In this document: positions 1-5,490 of the stretch, one piece after another
Layout: each line of letters starts with the position of its first letter
How positions within the stretch are numbered: the stretch's first letter is position 1
Assembly (NCBI GenBank): GCA_028865155.1
Contig: JAGWKW010000010.1
Span: forward strand, 1 to 14,391
DNA length: 14,391 bases
Reading direction: 5' to 3'
Source: Alphaproteobacteria bacterium
Lineage (GTDB): Bacteria; Pseudomonadota; Alphaproteobacteria; UBA9219
Position numbers and translations under genes: made by a program
The notes under the pieces: model-generated
What the model saw: the letters and a program-made list of their open reading frames with translations, nothing else
Told to the model about the DNA's origin: nothing
Databases searched by the model: none

Positions 1-47
1 GTCGGCAGAGCAGGGGACTGAAAATCCCCGTGTCGGCGGTTCAATTC
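1..47 (+). tRNA. tRNA-Phe (GAA) fragment, truncated in the T arm
   Basis: The left edge enters a tRNA in its D arm: the 3' D-stem strand GAGC is at 8-11. A perfect 5-bp anticodon stem (GGGGA 13-17 with TCCCC 25-29) encloses a seven-base loop whose anticodon GAA is at 20-22, which reads Phe. A five-base variable loop (30-34), the T-stem strand GGCGG (35-39) and a T loop beginning TTC (40-46) follow. The returning T-stem strand should be CCGCC, but the sequence reads CAATT from 47 on, and no acceptor strand or CCA follows. The 5' end lies outside the window. As it stands the gene cannot fold a T arm, so it is a remnant or a recombination junction. Identity is secure; the reason for the break is inferred. 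Confidence 0.8.
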
Positions 48-54
48 AATTCTC

Positions 55-70
55 AAACTATTGATAGTTT
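55..70. repeat. 7-bp inverted repeat next to the tRNA break
   Basis: AAACTAT (55-61) and ATAGTTT (64-70) form a perfect AT-only-rich palindrome with a 2-base centre. It sits between the tRNA break and the stop codon of the leftward membrane-protein gene. It is too AT-rich, and has no following T run in the leftward direction, to be a convincing intrinsic terminator. It could be a protein-binding dyad at the junction. Confidence 0.4.
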
Positions 71-651
71 TAAATCGCGCTCGTGATTGGTGCGTGGCCA
101 GCCGTTGCCAAAATATAAGCTGCAAGACACGAACCTGTAATGAAAGCGAATAACGAAAAAAGACCAATGATGATTGTTATCCATAGGATTCTTTTAAGCT
201 TTTTTTCTTCTTTTTTGACATTTTCCATTGCTTCGTCTTTTTTTGTTTTCCACTGCCCCGTTTTTTCTTGTGGGTCGCGTGCGCAATGCAAATCCAATTT
301 TCTCACTTCTTGAATCCATACAAGCATATTGCTTTGATTTGCACAGGTGAAGTAAGCCAACAGGCTGGTAACTGCAATACAGATAAGTCCAATGATAAAA
401 GAGAAAATGCTTGCGAGGGATAAATGCAAGTGTTCAGCAAAAACTACATTGGCTAGTTTTGCAAAGGTCGGGAATGCTATAAGCGCACCTCCGTTAAGAA
501 AAAACATTGTTTGAATCGTAAGCTTTGCAAACGCGTGTCCATTATCCCATGATTTTAAAAGCATCTCATGGACAGGGCGGGTATCAGTTTCCCATTGTTC
601 AAGAAAAATGCGTAAAGCCTCACGGTTTTCGTTATTGTTTTCCGTGGACAT
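70..651 (-). CDS. three-helix membrane protein of unknown function
   Basis: A 193-residue protein of no family I recognise. About 43 polar N-terminal residues are followed by a first hydrophobic segment (about 44-68, containing an LNGGALIAF stretch), a second (about 79-103) and a third (about 154-183). Between the second and third lies a highly charged Lys/Glu-rich stretch (about 128-153) that probably forms a helix or coiled coil. The start ATG is two bases after the stop of the XRE regulator, and no strong ribosome site is visible, so translation is probably coupled to that gene. The gene is clearly more AT-rich than the backbone and stands next to a broken tRNA, which fits horizontal acquisition. 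It might be a membrane effector controlled by its partner; that is inference only. Confidence 0.75.
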   Translation of the reverse strand: MSTENNNENREALRIFLEQWETDTRPVHEMLLKSWDNGHAFAKLTIQTMFFLNGGALIAFPTFAKLANVVFAEHLHLSLASIFSFIIGLICIAVTSLLAYFTCANQSNMLVWIQEVRKLDLHCARDPQEKTGQWKTKKDEAMENVKKEEKKLKRILWITIIIGLFSLFAFITGSCLAAYILATAGHAPITSAI

Positions 652-653
652 GG

Positions 654-884
654 TTAGCCGCGCCTGTTTTTATGTTTGTGCAACTTCAAAAACTCCGCAG
701 GTTCCGCGCCCAAACTTTCCGCCAGCTTCCCAATGATTTTCAGGCTGGCGTAGAACACGCCCTTTTCCAACTGGCTTAAATAACTCCGGCTTACGCCTGC
801 CTCATAGGCAAGGTCGTCCTGCGACAGACCCCGCTCGTTGCGAAGGCGCCTTAAATTGGTCGCGAATGTTTCCCGTAAGTCCAT
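654..884 (-). CDS. small XRE/Cro-type HTH transcriptional regulator
   Basis: The 76-residue protein is almost entirely one Cro/C1-type helix-turn-helix domain. The pattern NLRRLRNERGLSQDDLA (about 10-26), AGVSRSYLSQLEKG (about 29-42) and a final LAESLGAEPAEFL helix is typical of the XRE family. I chose the Met at 884 because the domain begins at once after it. An in-frame ATG at 902 (82 residues) is also possible, while a longer reading from 995 would run through the repeat-rich control region and is unlikely. It is the first gene of a leftward pair and probably represses its own control region at about 901-966. The basic C-terminal tail (LHKHKNRRG) is unremarkable. Confidence 0.85.
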   Translation of the reverse strand: MDLRETFATNLRRLRNERGLSQDDLAYEAGVSRSYLSQLEKGVFYASLKIIGKLAESLGAEPAEFLKLHKHKNRRG

Positions 885-920
885 ACGGGAAGCACACATC
901 ATTTGTTTGAAATATACACC

Positions 921-964
921 TCGATATATTGAACAAAAACTAAAATTTCGATATACTGAACAAA
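921..964. promoter_or_regulatory. pair of 17-bp direct repeats, likely XRE operator
   Basis: TCGATATATTGAACAAA (921-937) and TCGATATACTGAACAAA (948-964) differ at one base and start 27 bp apart. The TCGATATAYTGA part of each is itself an imperfect dyad. At 901-907 ATTTGTT repeats, in inverted orientation, the AACAAAT that ends the second repeat. The repeats fill the divergent gap between the XRE gene and the gene at 985, the usual place for an autoregulatory operator. A possible leftward -10 (TATATT on the minus strand, at 916-911) lies beside them, but its -35 is poor. Binding by the XRE protein is inferred. Confidence 0.55.
929..957 (+). promoter_or_regulatory. sigma-70-like promoter for the rightward pair 985-3208
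   Basis: TTGAAC (929-934) and TATACT (952-957) are separated by exactly 17 bases, which predicts a start near 963-965 and a leader of about 20 bases before the ATG at 985. The -35 lies in the first 17-bp repeat and the -10 in the second, so a protein bound to the repeats would block it. Confidence 0.55.
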
Positions 965-984
965 TAAAACTGGAAAGGTTCCCC

Positions 985-1272
985 ATGCCCCGCAAACGCC
1001 GCAGCCGCCGCTATACCGTCTCCCTCGACAATCCCGACCTTGTCGGCAGCCTGTTTTTCGCCCGCGCCTGCCACGGCGACCTGCAAATTCTGGCCATCGC
1101 CTGCGAATTCGCGTTCGAAGCCGGGTTCACCGACCTGCTTGAATTGTACGAACGCTCGCCCGACATCGCGGAAAAAATCTGCGACTCCGCGCGCACGGCC
1201 CTGCGCGGCCTTGCGAAGCTTAAGGCGTATAACCGCGCCTCGCCCCTAAAAGCCTTCAAAATCCCGCATTGA
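985..1272 (+). CDS. small basic protein of unknown function
   Basis: A 95-residue protein that I do not recognise. It begins with an Arg/Lys cluster (MPRKRRSRRY), continues with a mixed helical part (about 16-75, including FARACHGDLQILAIACEFAFEAGF) with three cysteines, and ends with a basic tail. No membrane segment or signal peptide is visible. A good ribosome site (GGAAAGG, 972-978) six bases before the ATG sets the start; the reading frame is open further upstream, but only through the control region. Base composition is GC-rich, like the backbone and unlike the genes to its left. The PhzE-like gene begins 31 bases downstream on the same strand, so the two are probably cotranscribed. Whether the product assists that enzyme is unknown. 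Confidence 0.65.
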   Translation: MPRKRRSRRYTVSLDNPDLVGSLFFARACHGDLQILAIACEFAFEAGFTDLLELYERSPDIAEKICDSARTALRGLAKLKAYNRASPLKAFKIPH

Positions 1273-1303
1273 ACGGCCCTGACGGACACGCTATCTATGG
1301 CCG

Positions 1304-3208
1304 ATGCCCGAACCTGAAAATCTCAACCGTCTTTTCGACCCCGCCCGTCCTTTCGCCCTCATCAAACGGCGCGACGACGCGCAAATCCTCTACCTGTCCG
1401 GCAAAATCGCGCATCTCGACCGGCTCGCGCAAATTCCGCGCAAGAAGGGCAAGCCCGCCTCCGGCGCCGAAACATTCGACAGCCTGAGCATCCTGCCCTT
1501 CCGTCAGGTCGAAGAACTCGGCTTCACCGCGCGCCACCAGAGCGAAAAAATCATTTCCATGCAGGTCGAAACCCAGCACTGGTTCGACCCGTTCGCCCTC
1601 ATCGCCGCCTTGCCAACCACGCCCGTCGACCTGTCCGACGAAGGCGCATTCGCGCCCAATGACGACGATTATGCCGCCAGCGTCGCGCGCGTCATCGAAA
1701 CCGAAATCGGCAACGGCGAAGGCTGCAACTTCGTCATCCCGCGCCGTTTCCGCGCGCGCATCCGCGACTTCGGCATGGCCCACGCGCTGTCCAGCTTCCG
1801 CCGCATTCTGGAAAACGAATACGGTGTGTATTGGAGCTTTTTATACTACACCGGCGCGCAATACTTCATCGGCGCGACGCCCGAACGGCATCTAAGCTGC
1901 CACAAAGGCACCGTGAAGATGAACCCGATCAGCGGCACGTTCCGCAAGACCGAACATGCGCCCGCCGCGTTGGTTCCGGCGTTGCAGAAATTCCTGCGCG
2001 ACCCCAAGGAAATGTTCGAACTCCTGATGGTCACGGATGAAGAACTGAAAATGATGGCCGAAATCTGCTCCTCCGGCGGGCAGGTCGTCGGCCCGATGCT
2101 CAAGGAAATGTCCAAGCTGATCCACACCGAATATGTCCTTGCGGGGCGCAGCGATCGGGACATCATCGCCATGCTGCGCGAAAGCATGTTCGCGGCCACG
2201 GTCACCGGCGGGCCGATCGAAAATGCCTGCCGCGTCATCGCGCGCCACGACCCCGAAAGCCGCCGCTATTACGGCAGCGCGCTTGCCCTGATCGGCCGGG
2301 ATGAAGACGGTGGCGACACGCTCGACTCGCCGATCACAATCCGCATGGCCGAAATCGCGCCCGACGGCGCTATCGAAATCGGCGTCGGCGCGACTTTGGT
2401 GCGCAATTCGGTGCCGCGCGACGAAGTCGCCGAAACCTATGCCAAGGCCGCAGGCGTGATGGCCGCGCTCGGCCTGCGCCGTAGCGAAGAAGTCGTAACC
2501 GGACGTCTGGGCGAAAATCTCTACAGCGAAGACGTGATGCTGGCGCTGTCCTCGCGCAACACGCGGCTTTCGCGCTTTTGGATAGAGGAGCAAAGCGCAG
2601 CCGCCGACCCGTCCGACAAAGTCCTGCGCGGCAAGCGCGTGACGATCATCGACAACGAAGACAATTTCACGCGGATGATGAAACACATCATCGGCGCGCT
2701 CGGCGCAAGCGTGAAGATCATCCGCTACGACCGTTACGATGCATCGGCGGACGATGCCGACATTGTCATTCTCGGCCCCGGGCCGGGCGACCCGCGCGAC
2801 GAAAGCGACGCGAAAATGCAGAAAATCGCCGCCATCTGCCGCGGCCTTCTGGAAGGCGCGAAGCCTTTCCTATCCGTCTGCCTCGGTCACCAGATTTTAT
2901 GCCGCGAACTCGGCATCGAACTGGTCAGGAAACAATCGCCGTTTCAGGGCGTACAGCAATTGATCCCGCTATGGGGCGCGCGCGAATATGTCGGCTTCTA
3001 CAACACATTTGCGGGCAAATTCGACGGCGACGATCACGGCCTCGACATCAGCTATGACGAACCGACGGGCGAAATCCACGCGCTGCGCGGGCGGCATTTC
3101 GCGGGCGTGCAGTTCCACCCCGAATCCATCCTGACGACGAACGGCTTCCGCATCCTCCGGGATATTCTGGAAGGCCTAAGCCAAAAAATTACGCCGCCGC
3201 ACTCGTAA
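1304..3208 (+). CDS. PhzE-like fused chorismate aminating enzyme (synthase + glutamine amidotransferase)
   Basis: This 634-residue protein joins a chorismate-utilising domain (about 100-400) to a class I glutamine amidotransferase (about 443-628). The first domain has MNPISGTFRK (206-215), DEELKMMAEIC (from 245), GGQVVGP, LIHTEY, TVTGGPIENACRVI and VGATLVR, which follow the phenazine enzyme PhzE much more closely than TrpE or rhizobial TrpE(G). The second has the nucleophile Cys526 in SVCLGHQ and His605/Glu607 in VQFHPES. PhzE uses ammonia from glutamine to turn chorismate into 2-amino-2-deoxyisochorismate. Total length matches PhzE (about 630). No other phenazine gene is nearby, so the product may be this compound, anthranilate or an uncharacterised relative. 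The ATG at 1304 has no clear ribosome site. The 3' end overlaps the convergent neighbour by 20 bases. Confidence 0.85.
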   Translation: MPEPENLNRLFDPARPFALIKRRDDAQILYLSGKIAHLDRLAQIPRKKGKPASGAETFDSLSILPFRQVEELGFTARHQSEKIISMQVETQHWFDPFALIAALPTTPVDLSDEGAFAPNDDDYAASVARVIETEIGNGEGCNFVIPRRFRARIRDFGMAHALSSFRRILENEYGVYWSFLYYTGAQYFIGATPERHLSCHKGTVKMNPISGTFRKTEHAPAALVPALQKFLRDPKEMFELLMVTDEELKMMAEICSSGGQVVGPMLKEMSKLIHTEYVLAGRSDRDIIAMLRESMFAATVTGGPIENACRVIARHDPESRRYYGSALALIGRDEDGGDTLDSPITIRMAEIAPDGAIEIGVGATLVRNSVPRDEVAETYAKAAGVMAALGLRRSEEVVTGRLGENLYSEDVMLALSSRNTRLSRFWIEEQSAAADPSDKVLRGKRVTIIDNEDNFTRMMKHIIGALGASVKIIRYDRYDASADDADIVILGPGPGDPRDESDAKMQKIAAICRGLLEGAKPFLSVCLGHQILCRELGIELVRKQSPFQGVQQLIPLWGAREYVGFYNTFAGKFDGDDHGLDISYDEPTGEIHALRGRHFAGVQFHPESILTTNGFRILRDILEGLSQKITPPHS

Positions 3209-3539
3209 ACTGATCGAACGCGCGCAGCGCATCCGCCGCATACATCAGCGAAGGCCCGCCGCCCATATAGATCGCGACGCCCATCGCCTCGGCCACTTCC
3301 TCGCGCGTCGCGCCGAGCCGGGCCAGCGATTTGGAGTGGAAGCCAAGACACCCGTCGCAATGCGCCGCGACGCCGATAGCCAGCGCGATCAGCTCCTTGG
3401 TTTTTTCGTCCAGAACGCCGGTTTCCATCGCGCCCTTGGCCATGCCGCCGAACCCCTGCATGGCGCCGGGGATCAATTTCCGCAATTCGGCCGTATAGGC
3501 GCCGATATCCTTGGTGATGGCCTGATAGTCCTTGCTCAT
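3189..3539 (-). CDS. AhpD-like carboxymuconolactone decarboxylase family protein
   Basis: The 116-residue protein carries the complete AhpD signature E-x11-C-x2-C-x3-H: Glu49, Cys61, Cys64 and His68 within ELIALAIGVAAHCDGCLGFH. Family members with this CxxC act as thiol-disulfide or peroxidase-linked redox proteins; true carboxymuconolactone decarboxylases lack the motif. No signal peptide is seen, so it is probably cytoplasmic. It is the last gene of the leftward sqr transcript, nine bases after the DUF2892 gene, with a strong AAGGAGG site four bases before its ATG. The context suggests it handles oxidised thiols or persulfides made during sulfide oxidation, which is inference. Its 3' end overlaps the end of the PhzE-like gene by 20 bases and no terminator is visible. 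Confidence 0.85.
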   Translation of the reverse strand: MSKDYQAITKDIGAYTAELRKLIPGAMQGFGGMAKGAMETGVLDEKTKELIALAIGVAAHCDGCLGFHSKSLARLGATREEVAEAMGVAIYMGGGPSLMYAADALRAFDQFTSAAA

Positions 3540-3548
3540 AACGCCTCC

Positions 3549-3752
3549 TTATTCGAAAGCCGTGCCGGGCCTGACGCCAAGCTTTTTAAGAACGAACGCG
3601 GCGGGGCAGATGCCGGTGAAGCTTGCCTGCAGCAAGTTCAACCCGACGAAAGCCGTCAGCAGCAGCCACCACGGGCTGAAAATCTCCGCCAGCGCGAGGC
3701 TGAGCAGAATCATGATCCCGGCAAAGCGGAACAAAGCCTTATCGACGGTCAT
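3549..3752 (-). CDS. DUF2892 (YgaP-type) inner-membrane protein
   Basis: A 67-residue protein with a short hydrophilic start (MTVDKALFRFAG), two hydrophobic segments (about 10-24 and 27-41) and the LTAFVGLNLLQASFTGICPAAFVLKKLGV signature of the DUF2892 family, including a Cys at the end of the second helix. In E. coli the same module forms the membrane half of YgaP, fused to a rhodanese. Its ATG overlaps the stop of sqr as ATGA, and an AGGAG site lies seven bases upstream, so it is coupled to sqr. A longer in-frame start at 3809 would lie inside sqr and is not favoured. A role as a membrane anchor or channel for sulfur transfer is inferred. Confidence 0.85.
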   Translation of the reverse strand: MTVDKALFRFAGIMILLSLALAEIFSPWWLLLTAFVGLNLLQASFTGICPAAFVLKKLGVRPGTAFE

Positions 3753-5038
3753 GGCGTGTCTCCTTTCACGGTTTTGAGTTTGCGGATGCCGAGCAACTGC
3801 AACACCCATCTTTCATAGAAGGGCTCGCAAGCGCCGCGGCGGATTTTGTGGATGAAGAATTTCTCGAACAGAAGCTTGGCCCAGTGCACCCAGCGTCCTT
3901 CCGACGCCCAGTTGACGTTGCGCGGCGGAATTTGCGGCTGCGCGACGAAGGCCACGCCCTTGTCGCCGAAATCGGCCAGGCAGATCGCGTTCCACGTCGC
4001 GACGGTATGGACCGGCCTGCCGCGCAAAAGCTCGCCGATATTGCGCGCCGTGGCCGTGACCATCGACTCGATCATGAAGCCCGTTTTCGGCACGCCGACC
4101 GGAACCGGGCTGGGGCCGACGGGCGGAATGGCGACGCAGACGCCGATGCCGAACGCATTCTGGAAAGTCGGGTTGCGCTGATATTTGTCGATCAGCACGA
4201 ACCCGCGCGGATTGACGAGCCCTTCAAGGCCCATCAGCGCCGGAACGCCGCGGAACGGCGGCAGCATCATCGTATAGGCCGACGCGATCTCGTGCGTTTT
4301 CAAAACCGCGCCGCCGTCGCCGATCTCGTCAACGGTCAGCTTGCCTTCTTCGAACTTTTTGACCTTCGCGTTCGTGACCCATTTGATATGGCGGCTGCGA
4401 AGCTCGCTTTCGAGCAGGCCCTTGGTGTCGCCGACGCCGTCCAGCCCCAAATGGCCGATATAGGGTTCGGAGGTGACGAAAGTCATCGGCACCCGGTCGC
4501 GGATTTTGTGGCGGCGCAATTCGGTGTCGAGGATAAAGGCGAATTCATAAGCCGGGCCGAAGCACGACGCGCCCTGAACCGCGCCGATGACGATGGGCCC
4601 CGGCTTTTCGACGAAACGCTTGAACGCGGCGAAGGATTTTTCGGCATCGTCGATATGGCAGATCGAATGGGTATGGGCATTGGGGCCGAAACCTTCGATC
4701 TCGTCGAAGGCAAGATCGGGCCCGGTCGCGATGACGAGATAGTCGTAAGGAACGGTCTCGCCGTCTTCGAGCGTGATCGTGTTTTCCTTCGGGTTCACGC
4801 GCTTCGCGCCCTGCGGCAGATAGCGGATATTCTTGCGCTTCATGACATCGGCCAGATCGACATCGACATCCTTGCGTTCGCGCCAGCCGACGGCAACCCA
4901 CGGGTTCGATGGCACGAAATGATAGACATGCCCTTGCCCGATCACGGTCAGCCTGTCTTCGGGGCGAAGCTGCGCGCGCAACTCGTACGCCATCAATGTT
5001 CCGCCCAACCCAGCGCCTAAAACGACGACTTCCGACAT
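3749..5038 (-). CDS. sqr: sulfide:quinone oxidoreductase
   Basis: This 429-residue flavoprotein oxidises sulfide to sulfane sulfur and passes electrons to the quinone pool at the cytoplasmic membrane. It has an N-terminal FAD-binding VVVLGAGLGG (4-13), the HFVPSNPWVAVGWRER segment (40-55), an ATGP loop (104-107) and the three redox cysteines Cys127 (SICHID), Cys159 (GASCFGPAYEF) and Cys353 (AICLADFGD). These numbers equal those of the R. capsulatus enzyme. Extra cysteines are at 301 (GVCVAIPP) and 404. The C-terminal aromatic/basic helices (about 382-420) are the usual membrane-contacting part. GGGAGG five bases before the ATG fixes the start; an upstream in-frame start at 5131 would cross the promoter. 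First gene of the leftward arm, it reads into DUF2892 through ATGA. Confidence 0.95.
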   Translation of the reverse strand: MSEVVVLGAGLGGTLMAYELRAQLRPEDRLTVIGQGHVYHFVPSNPWVAVGWRERKDVDVDLADVMKRKNIRYLPQGAKRVNPKENTITLEDGETVPYDYLVIATGPDLAFDEIEGFGPNAHTHSICHIDDAEKSFAAFKRFVEKPGPIVIGAVQGASCFGPAYEFAFILDTELRRHKIRDRVPMTFVTSEPYIGHLGLDGVGDTKGLLESELRSRHIKWVTNAKVKKFEEGKLTVDEIGDGGAVLKTHEIASAYTMMLPPFRGVPALMGLEGLVNPRGFVLIDKYQRNPTFQNAFGIGVCVAIPPVGPSPVPVGVPKTGFMIESMVTATARNIGELLRGRPVHTVATWNAICLADFGDKGVAFVAQPQIPPRNVNWASEGRWVHWAKLLFEKFFIHKIRRGACEPFYERWVLQLLGIRKLKTVKGDTP

Positions 5039-5097
5039 GTATGCCTCCCTTGCCGAGGTTGCGGGGGCGCGTCTTTCCGTGCGGCCCGATTTTTTCT

Positions 5098-5126
5098 TTG
5101 ACATTATATGCCATATTTCATATATT
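5098..5126 (+). promoter_or_regulatory. promoter of the bigR-rhodanese-RND transcript
   Basis: A perfect TTGACA (5098-5103), a 17-base spacer and TATATT (5121-5126) face right. The predicted start falls at about 5133-5134, the first base of the regulator's ATG, so the message would be leaderless or nearly so. The shared dyad 5105-5124 fills the spacer and touches the -10. Confidence 0.75.
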
Positions 5127-5131
5127 CGCAA
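5103..5131 (-). promoter_or_regulatory. promoter of the sqr-DUF2892-ahpD-like transcript
   Basis: On the minus strand TTGCGA (5131-5126), a 17-base spacer and a perfect TATAAT (5108-5103) face left. Transcription would start near 5096 and give a leader of roughly 58 bases with the GGGAGG ribosome site of sqr. It overlaps the rightward promoter almost completely, so one bound repressor could shut both. Confidence 0.7.
5105..5124. promoter_or_regulatory. likely BigR/SqrR operator dyad
   Basis: TATATG (5105-5110) and CATATA (5119-5124) form a perfect 6+6 inverted repeat around eight bases. Known SqrR sites are short inverted half-sites with an 8-base centre (ATTC-N8-GAAT), and BigR sites are AT-rich palindromes, so geometry and base content fit, although the half-site differs from SqrR's. 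It lies between the -35 and -10 of both promoters. Binding is inferred. Confidence 0.6.
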
Positions 5132-5133
5132 GT

Positions 5134-5490
5134 ATGAAGATAACGCCCGAACATATGAGCGAAACCGCCCACGAAGTGGGGGAGCTCCTCAAGGCCATCG
5201 CCAATCCACATCGCCTTGTCATGCTATGCCAAATGGTCGAAGGCGAAAAATCGGTCGGCCAACTGGCTGAATTCACGGGCATTCGCGATTCCACCGCCTC
5301 ACAGAATCTGTCGCTGATGCGGAAAATGGGGCTGGTCGAAGCGCGCCGCGACGGACAGACTATGTGGTATTCGATCAAAAGCCCCGAAGCCCACGCCATT
5401 CTCGAAACGCTTTATCGTCTTTATTGCGCCGACCGGCCGCTTTGCGCGCCCGAAGGCCCGCCGAAACCCAAGAAAAGGAGAAAAACATGA
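5134..5490 (+). CDS. bigR: ArsR-family sulfide/persulfide-responsive repressor (BigR/SqrR type)
   Basis: A 118-residue winged-helix protein. LLKAIANPHRLVMLCQMVEGEKSVGQLAEFTGIRDSTASQNLSLMRKMGLV (about 18-68) is the ArsR core, with the recognition helix near 52-64, and RRDGQTMWYSI (71-81) is the wing. Cys32 in the MLC segment and Cys98 in LYRLYC are 66 residues apart. This is the same spacing as the sensing pair of SqrR (Cys41/Cys107) and BigR (Cys42/Cys108), which forms a di- or tetrasulfide bridge with reactive sulfur. A third Cys is at 104, and the tail is Pro/Lys-rich. No metal-site ELCVCDL motif is seen, so it is not an arsenic sensor. An ATG at 5155 is possible, but the 5134 start fits the promoter. 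It ends in an ATGA overlap with the rhodanese gene and probably controls both arms. Confidence 0.87.
   Translation: MKITPEHMSETAHEVGELLKAIANPHRLVMLCQMVEGEKSVGQLAEFTGIRDSTASQNLSLMRKMGLVEARRDGQTMWYSIKSPEAHAILETLYRLYCADRPLCAPEGPPKPKKRRKT

Noticed and set aside
885..995. Longer N-terminus for the XRE regulator starting at 995
   Set aside because: The extra 37 residues are translated from the AT-rich repeat and promoter region, and the HTH domain begins right after the Met at 884.
1892..2686. 264-codon minus-strand frame inside the PhzE-like gene
   Set aside because: It is antisense to a well-conserved enzyme and has only biased composition.
3165..3190. GGC-CTAA-GCC followed by AAAAAA as a terminator
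   Set aside because: The stem is only 3 bp, and the homopolymer is A rather than T after the stem in the rightward direction; leftward, the T run precedes the stem.
3848..5020. 390-codon plus-strand frame opposite sqr
   Set aside because: Its translation is Arg/Asp/Ala-rich without motifs, while the minus strand encodes a full SQR with all catalytic cysteines.
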